Assembly: GCF_003584135.1 (NCBI RefSeq)
Contig: NZ_QXFI01000025.1
Location: forward strand, 207,803 to 271,802
Direction: 5' to 3'
From: Flagellimonas pelagia
GTDB taxonomy: Bacteria; Bacteroidota; Bacteroidia; Flavobacteriales; Flavobacteriaceae
DNA length: 64,000 bases
The notes under the pieces are model-generated. The model was not told the DNA's origin. It made no database searches and was given only the letters and a program-made list of their open reading frames with translations. The position numbers and the translations under genes are program-made. Shown here piece after piece: positions 59,998 through 64,000 of the stretch (within the stretch, counting starts at the first letter, position 1; each line of letters starts with the position of its first letter).

Positions 59998-61236
59998 TTA
60001 TTGCACAAGATTCCAGGTATTGTCCATTTCCTTTTGTTTAAAGTCTTCGGCTATATCAACATAGCGTTTAAAGGAAGCTTCGTCCTTGTGTCCGGTAATG
60101 TTTCTTACCACCATTTCCTTCATGCCAAGGACCAAGCTATTGGTAACAAATGTCTTTCTGGCCGTGTGGCTGGTTATAAGGTCATGTTTGGCCATGGTTT
60201 TGTCTATTCGCTTTTGTCCGATGTATCTTGTAATTGTGATTTGAGTGTTTATTTTGGCTTTCGAACAGCATTCTTTTATGTACTCATTGAATTTCTGATT
60301 GGAAATAGTGGGAAGGGGCTCGTATATAGTGCCCTTGTATCGGTCAAGAATTTCTTTGGCATATTTGTTCAAGGGAATTTTTTGGTCAATGGTCTTCGTT
60401 TTTACAATAGTGATTTTCAAATGATCTGAAAAGACATTTGAAGATTTTAGGTTCATGATGTCACTAAAGCGTAACCCAGTAAAGCAGCCAAAACAATATA
60501 TGTCCCTTATCTGAGCATATTTTTTGGATTTAAAATCAAATCGGTACAGAGCCATCAACTCATCCATCGTCAGATAGATTACCTCAATACTGTCCTCAGT
60601 CCTTCGAAATTTTTTAAATTCCAGATTATCGTGATAACCCCGCTCATAGGCCCAATTCATAAAGGTCTTAAGGATAGAGACCAGTTTTCCGAAGTAATTG
60701 TTCAGGGTTTTACGATCCTTGAAACAATAGTCCCTAAATTTTTCATAGAAATCCATATTGATATTATCAAAACGCAGTTGGTAGGAAACCTCGTTTTGAA
60801 AATCCTTTAGAAACCCTGAGACGGTGTTGTATTTTTTTATGGTGCCATGGGCTTTTATGGTTCGGCTGGTTTCAATGAACTCATCGAAACTTTCAAAAAA
60901 TTTGGGAGCCAATGAATTTTCTCCGAAGGATCTATCATCTAGCTTCTCTTCTATCAATTCTGCGCTGAAAGGGATATTGTTCAGATGGAAGTAACGAAAA
61001 ACGGTAAATACCTTTTCCCTAAACTCATCGAGCTTAAGATTGAATTCGATATGGTTGTTGTAATCTTCTTTTTGCGTATTGGGTTTGATTCTTTGATTCT
61101 TCCAATGTCGTGGCAATACTTTTACCCCTGTAATATTTTTTCTGATTCTTATCCCTTTAAAGGTAATTGTTGCCCTGACGGGCAAAGTTCCATCTTTGTT
61201 TTGCTTATCGTTACGGGTCGAGAACGTTAGTTGCAT
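59998..61236 (-). CDS. Tyrosine-type site-specific integrase
   Basis: 412 residues. The N terminus (LTFSTRNDKQNKDGTLPVRA ... IRIRKNITGVKVLPRHW) fits an Arm-DNA-bind_5 domain, then a SAM-like core-binding domain (residues about 105-200). The catalytic domain has the first arginine in CFTGLRFSDIMNLK near residue 255, HTARKTFVTNSL near 357 (HxxR), TGHKDEASFKRY near 385 and the tyrosine nucleophile Y392. This family inserts elements into tRNA 3' ends in Bacteroidota. The gene ends the element at the right side; attR lies 184 bases beyond its start. Confidence 0.93.
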   Translation of the reverse strand: MQLTFSTRNDKQNKDGTLPVRATITFKGIRIRKNITGVKVLPRHWKNQRIKPNTQKEDYNNHIEFNLKLDEFREKVFTVFRYFHLNNIPFSAELIEEKLDDRSFGENSLAPKFFESFDEFIETSRTIKAHGTIKKYNTVSGFLKDFQNEVSYQLRFDNINMDFYEKFRDYCFKDRKTLNNYFGKLVSILKTFMNWAYERGYHDNLEFKKFRRTEDSIEVIYLTMDELMALYRFDFKSKKYAQIRDIYCFGCFTGLRFSDIMNLKSSNVFSDHLKITIVKTKTIDQKIPLNKYAKEILDRYKGTIYEPLPTISNQKFNEYIKECCSKAKINTQITITRYIGQKRIDKTMAKHDLITSHTARKTFVTNSLVLGMKEMVVRNITGHKDEASFKRYVDIAEDFKQKEMDNTWNLVQ

Positions 61237-61287
61237 TTAATGCAGATTAATATGATTTGAATTCATTTAGATTAAAATGGATAAAAA

Positions 61288-61310
61288 GGGGGGCAAAACA
61301 GGGGGCAAAT
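61288..61310 (+). repeat. Paired GGGGGCAA motifs, right end
   Basis: GGGGGGCAA (61288-61296) and GGGGGCAAAT (61301-61310) mirror the pair inside the left end, in the same orientation. They lie 110-132 bases from attR and may be arm-type sites for integrase or excisionase. Confidence 0.45.
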
Positions 61311-61419
61311 AAATACAATTTGAATGTTAAAATTGGTTCACCTTCATTCTTCCCAGCCCTTATATAGCATAAGATACGGAATGTTAGGCGATTAAAAAAC
61401 AGTGTAGAAAAAAATTACT

Positions 61420-61433
61420 CCAGGTGGGACCAC
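61420..61433 (+). other. attR: 14 bp direct repeat
   Basis: CCAGGTGGGACCAC matches the tRNA 3' end at 40576-40589 exactly. The base on each side differs (C/G at left, T/T at right), which sets the repeat length at 14. Confidence 0.85.
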
Positions 61434-61434
61434 T

Positions 61435-61469
61435 AAAACCCCTCCAAATCTTTGATTTGGAGGGGTTTT
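61435..61469 (+). terminator. Original tRNA terminator, now separated
   Basis: AAAACCCCTCCAAATC and GATTTGGAGGGGTTTT form a perfect 16 bp stem with a TTT loop right after attR. Before insertion it would have followed the tRNA directly. Confidence 0.85.
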
Positions 61470-61665
61470 AAATTTTAACACAACACACAATAAGCGTTGT
61501 TTCAACACTTATATCCTTGCAAACCCCTACTTCTGGCAAGTGTTTCACAATTTCTGTTTACCCCTTACATTTTTGTTATTTACAGGTAAAGGTTTGTTAT
61601 TCAGCCCTTCTTCCTTTAGGCATTGAGTTATTATTGTTAAATTGAGCCAACTAAGATTTAACTAA

Positions 61666-63384
61666 ATGAGCAAATTCTATTACAACGAGGAACAGGAATC
61701 CTACGATGCCATCGTGGTGGGAACGGGCATCAGTGGCGGTTGGGCCGCCAAGGAACTCTGTGAGAACGGTCTCAAGACCCTGGTCTTGGAGCGTGGCCCC
61801 ATGAAAAAACACCGCGAGGATTACCCAACGGCCAATTTGGATGCCTGGGATCTTCCACATCGCGGGCGACTTACCAGGGAACAAAAAGCCAGACAGGAAA
61901 AACAATTACGAACCGGTTATTTGGGTAACTCTGCCCACAACTTCTGGTTCGTGGACGATTTGGAACACCCCTACAATGAAATCAAGCGTTTTGATTGGCA
62001 ACGGGGCTACCATGTGGGCGGACGCTCCATCATGTGGGGACGTCAAAGCTACCGCTGGAGCGACATCGACTTCGGCGCCAACAAGAACGATGGCATCGCC
62101 GTGGACTGGCCCGTGCGTTACAAGGACATCGCCCCTTGGTACGACAAGGTGGAAAGCTATATCGGTGTATCAGGGGAAATGCTGGGATTACCACAATTGC
62201 CCGATGGAGTTTTTGAACCCATGATGGAACTCAATTGCGTGGAGCAAGTGGTTCGCGAAAAAGTAGCGGAAAATTTTGGGGGTCGTGTCGTTACTGCCGG
62301 TAGGGCGGCCCACATCAACAGTGACAAGAAATTCGAGGGTGATGGCCGAGTGCGCTGCCAGTTCAGGAACCGATGTATCCGAGGGTGTCCTTTCGGGGCC
62401 TACTTTAGCAGTTTGTCATCAACGTTGCCCGCTGCGGAAAAAACAGGAAACCTTACCCTAAGACCGGACAGTATCGTGCATGAGGTCATCTACGACCCAG
62501 ATACCCAAAAGGCAACGGGCGTCAAGGTGATCGACAGGGAGACCAAGGAGGAGTTCGAGTTCAAGGCGAAGGTCATCTTCCTTTGCGCCTCCGCGATAGC
62601 CTCCGCTTCCATTTTGATGCAATCCAAGTCGGATAGGTTCCCCAATGGTCTTGGAAATGATTCCGACCAATTGGGAAGGAACATTATGGACCACCACTTG
62701 GGCGTTGGAGCCTCTGGAAAATTTGATGGGTTCGAGGACAAATACTACAAGGGAAGGAAGCCGAACGGGATCTACATCCCAAGGTTCAGGAACCTCGGTG
62801 GCGATTCCGATATGAAGACCTTTAAACGGGGTTATGGGTACCAAGGAGGTGCCGGAAGGGGCAATTGGGAACAGACCGTAGCCGAACTTTCCTATGGAAA
62901 AGAATATAAAGACGCCATGATGAATGCAGGGGGATGGACTTTTGGTATGGGAGGTTTTGGAGAAACCCTTCCATACGAGGATAATAGAATGACCCTTGAT
63001 TACGACAAGAAGGACAAGTGGGGACTTCCCACCGTTACCTTCGACGCAGAATTCGGGGACAATGAATGGAAAATGCGTGAGGATATGAAAGAACAGGCTG
63101 TAGAAATGCTTACCAAGGCAGGACTGAGGGATGTTCAACCGTTTGATAATCCAGGAGCCCTCGGTTTGGGCATCCACGAGATGGGCACGGCGCGTATGGG
63201 CCTTGATCCCAAGACCTCGGTGGTGAACGGGAACAACCAGGTGCACACCTGCAAGAACGTCTACGTGACCGATGGGGCCTTCATGGCCTCTGCCAGCTGC
63301 GTGAACCCCTCGCTCACCTACATGGCATTCACCGCAAGGGCCGCCAACCATGCCGCCCAGGAACTCAAAAAAGGAAACATCTAA
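61666..63384 (+). CDS. GMC family oxidoreductase
   Basis: 572 residues. The FAD-binding Rossmann motif is DAIVVGTGISGGWAAKELCE near residue 14, followed by VLERG. A cysteine-containing segment (CQFRNRCIRGCPFGAY) sits near residue 230-245. The C-terminal GMC domain has LGLGIHEMGTARMG and VTDGAFMASASCVNPSLTY with the catalytic-histidine region. Bacteroidota members pair with the gluconate 2-dehydrogenase subunit 3 family and oxidise sugars or alcohols at the envelope. The next gene, such a subunit, starts at the last base of this stop (TAATG), confirming coupling. The substrate is unknown. Codon use becomes GC-rich toward the 3' end. Confidence 0.92.
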   Translation: MSKFYYNEEQESYDAIVVGTGISGGWAAKELCENGLKTLVLERGPMKKHREDYPTANLDAWDLPHRGRLTREQKARQEKQLRTGYLGNSAHNFWFVDDLEHPYNEIKRFDWQRGYHVGGRSIMWGRQSYRWSDIDFGANKNDGIAVDWPVRYKDIAPWYDKVESYIGVSGEMLGLPQLPDGVFEPMMELNCVEQVVREKVAENFGGRVVTAGRAAHINSDKKFEGDGRVRCQFRNRCIRGCPFGAYFSSLSSTLPAAEKTGNLTLRPDSIVHEVIYDPDTQKATGVKVIDRETKEEFEFKAKVIFLCASAIASASILMQSKSDRFPNGLGNDSDQLGRNIMDHHLGVGASGKFDGFEDKYYKGRKPNGIYIPRFRNLGGDSDMKTFKRGYGYQGGAGRGNWEQTVAELSYGKEYKDAMMNAGGWTFGMGGFGETLPYEDNRMTLDYDKKDKWGLPTVTFDAEFGDNEWKMREDMKEQAVEMLTKAGLRDVQPFDNPGALGLGIHEMGTARMGLDPKTSVVNGNNQVHTCKNVYVTDGAFMASASCVNPSLTYMAFTARAANHAAQELKKGNI

Positions 63385-64000
63385 TGGAAAGAAGATCAGC
63401 ACTCAAGAACATGGGGATGGCCTTCGGCTACGCCGTGGCGACCCCCACACTGTTAAGCCTGCTCCAGGGCTGCAAGGACAAACCGGCCTATGCGGAATGG
63501 ACGCCCGGCTTTTTGGACAAGGGACAGGGACAGGCCCTGGCCACCACCCTGGACGTGATCCTTCCCAGGACCGATACCCCCTCGGCCACCGAGGTGAACG
63601 TGCACGCCTTCATCGACTCCTATCTGGACGAGGTGATGCCCCTGGACCAAAGGGACTTCACAATGATGAAGATGGAGAAGTTCTATGACAGGGCATTGGA
63701 GGGCTCCGGCAAGACGGAGCTGGCGGAGCTGGAGGCGGCGGACATCGAGCCGGTGCTCGCCACCTACCTGAAAAAGCGCACCGACGAGGAGGAACAGGCG
63801 CACAACGAGGCGGTGATGAACTACATGCAGGCCATCATGCAGGGGGGCGAGGCCACCCTGGACGACGAGGTGGCGCGCTACACCTTCGCCAACGAGCTCA
63901 GGGACCTGGCCACATGGGCCTACAAGTCCTCTGAGAAGGTCGGCGAGGAGGTACTGGCCTACCTGCCCATCCCAGGGGAGTACATCGGCTGTGGGGACCT
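63384..64000 (+). CDS. Gluconate 2-dehydrogenase subunit 3 family protein (3' partial)
   Basis: The frame is open for 205 codons to the right edge. The ATG overlaps the GMC stop as TAATG. The N terminus has a twin-arginine-type signal (ERRSALKNMGMAFGYAVATP) with a following LLQGC lipobox-like site, so export by Tat and possible lipid anchoring are predicted. Later sequence (ALATTLDVILPRTDTPSATE, NVHAFIDSYLDEVM) is characteristic of the gluconate 2-dehydrogenase gamma/subunit 3 family, which helps the flavin subunit to export and bind the membrane. The visible part is unusually GC-rich compared with the rest of the window. The C terminus is outside the window. Confidence 0.88.
   Translation, partial: MERRSALKNMGMAFGYAVATPTLLSLLQGCKDKPAYAEWTPGFLDKGQGQALATTLDVILPRTDTPSATEVNVHAFIDSYLDEVMPLDQRDFTMMKMEKFYDRALEGSGKTELAELEAADIEPVLATYLKKRTDEEEQAHNEAVMNYMQAIMQGGEATLDDEVARYTFANELRDLATWAYKSSEKVGEEVLAYLPIPGEYIGCGD

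Larger units (their letters stand above)
40576..61433. mobile_element. Integrative mobilizable element of about 20.8 kb in a tRNA gene
   Basis: The boundaries are 14 bp direct repeats in the tRNA 3' end and next to a tyrosine integrase at the other end. Inside lie an integrase, an excisionase-like HTH, a primase-helicase, a Toprim primase, a MobC-like protein and a relaxase, with candidate origin and oriT sequences. The remainder is cargo dominated by defence-like genes. No mating-pair-formation genes are present, so it should be mobilizable rather than self-transmissible. Each side also has paired G-rich motifs (GGGGGCAA at 40637-40656 and 61288-61308). The tRNA terminator of the element (40592-40635) differs from the one left behind (61435-61469). 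Confidence 0.85.
61237..61665. other. Right element end and flank without genes
   Basis: 429 bases without a gene. It contains the G-rich paired motifs (61288-61310), attR (61420-61433), the original tRNA terminator (61435-61469) and then AT-rich sequence before the GMC oxidoreductase. No strong promoter match was found. Confidence 0.5.

Noticed and set aside
40657..61433. Prophage
   Set aside because: No capsid, terminase, portal or tail genes are visible; relaxase and MobC-like genes indicate a mobilizable element.
62458..63402. 314-residue minus-strand open frame
   Set aside because: It lies entirely opposite the GMC oxidoreductase and has no family motif; a shadow frame favoured by high GC and codon bias.

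Overview
The window looks like chromosomal DNA from a marine-type flavobacterium (Bacteroidota, Flavobacteriaceae; a Muricauda/Flagellimonas/Allomuricauda-like genome would fit). This is inferred from a giant SprB-like adhesin with a type IX secretion C-terminal domain next to a PorP/SprF partner, TonB-dependent receptor and peptidase families typical of the group, and several promoters matching the Bacteroidota form TTG-N17-21-TAnnTTTG. No database search was possible, so family names rest on motifs, length and context.

Layout. 1-14.3 kb: the 3' 13.3 kb of a repetitive surface adhesin (its start lies left of the window) and its PorP/SprF partner. 14.3-15.0 kb: folB and two tRNA-Cys genes, the first divergent. 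15.0-18.6 kb (minus): LysE-type exporter, a head-GIN/DUF2807 protein and RNase R. A 593 bp AT-rich gap separates rnr from rpiB. 19.2-21.0 kb: rpiB, a zinc-type CDF transporter and an ElaA-like acetyltransferase. 21.0-22.8 kb (minus): a cytosine-5 DNA methyltransferase overlapping a probable PD-(D/E)xK nuclease. 22.9-30.9 kb (minus): two membrane proteins, an S41 protease, rnpA, an M1 aminopeptidase, an S8 lipoprotein protease and an MBL hydrolase. 31.1-40.5 kb: cation/proton antiporter, lepA, TonB-dependent receptor, dusB, a LolC/E-like permease, rbfA and methylmalonyl-CoA epimerase.

40.58-61.43 kb is an integrated mobilizable element of about 20.8 kb. It sits in the 3' end of a CAU-anticodon tRNA and is bounded by a 14 bp direct repeat (40576-40589 and 61420-61433). 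From its right end inward it carries a tyrosine integrase, a two-helix membrane protein, an excisionase-type HTH, a primase-helicase, a Toprim primase, a MobC-like protein, a relaxase and a membrane coiled-coil protein. Non-coding candidates for an iteron-type origin (56972-57177) and an oriT (56015-56069) lie among these genes. No conjugation apparatus is present, so it would depend on a helper for transfer. The cargo is dominated by defence-like genes: AbiH, an XRE regulator, a HEPN protein with a small relative of its C-terminal domain, an XRE-ImmA/IrrE plus PIN pair with an inverted-repeat operator, and a compact five-gene operon.

That operon (48678 to 40657, minus strand, gaps of 3-6 bases) encodes a zinc-ribbon PD-(D/E)xK nuclease, a uracil-DNA-glycosylase-fold-like protein, a type IIG-like restriction-methyltransferase, a DUF262-DUF1524-DUF4268 protein and a Tat-signal protein. 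I do not recognise this combination as a named system, and it is the best candidate for something undescribed. To the right of the element the chromosome resumes with a GMC oxidoreductase and the start of a gluconate 2-dehydrogenase subunit 3-like gene that runs off the window.
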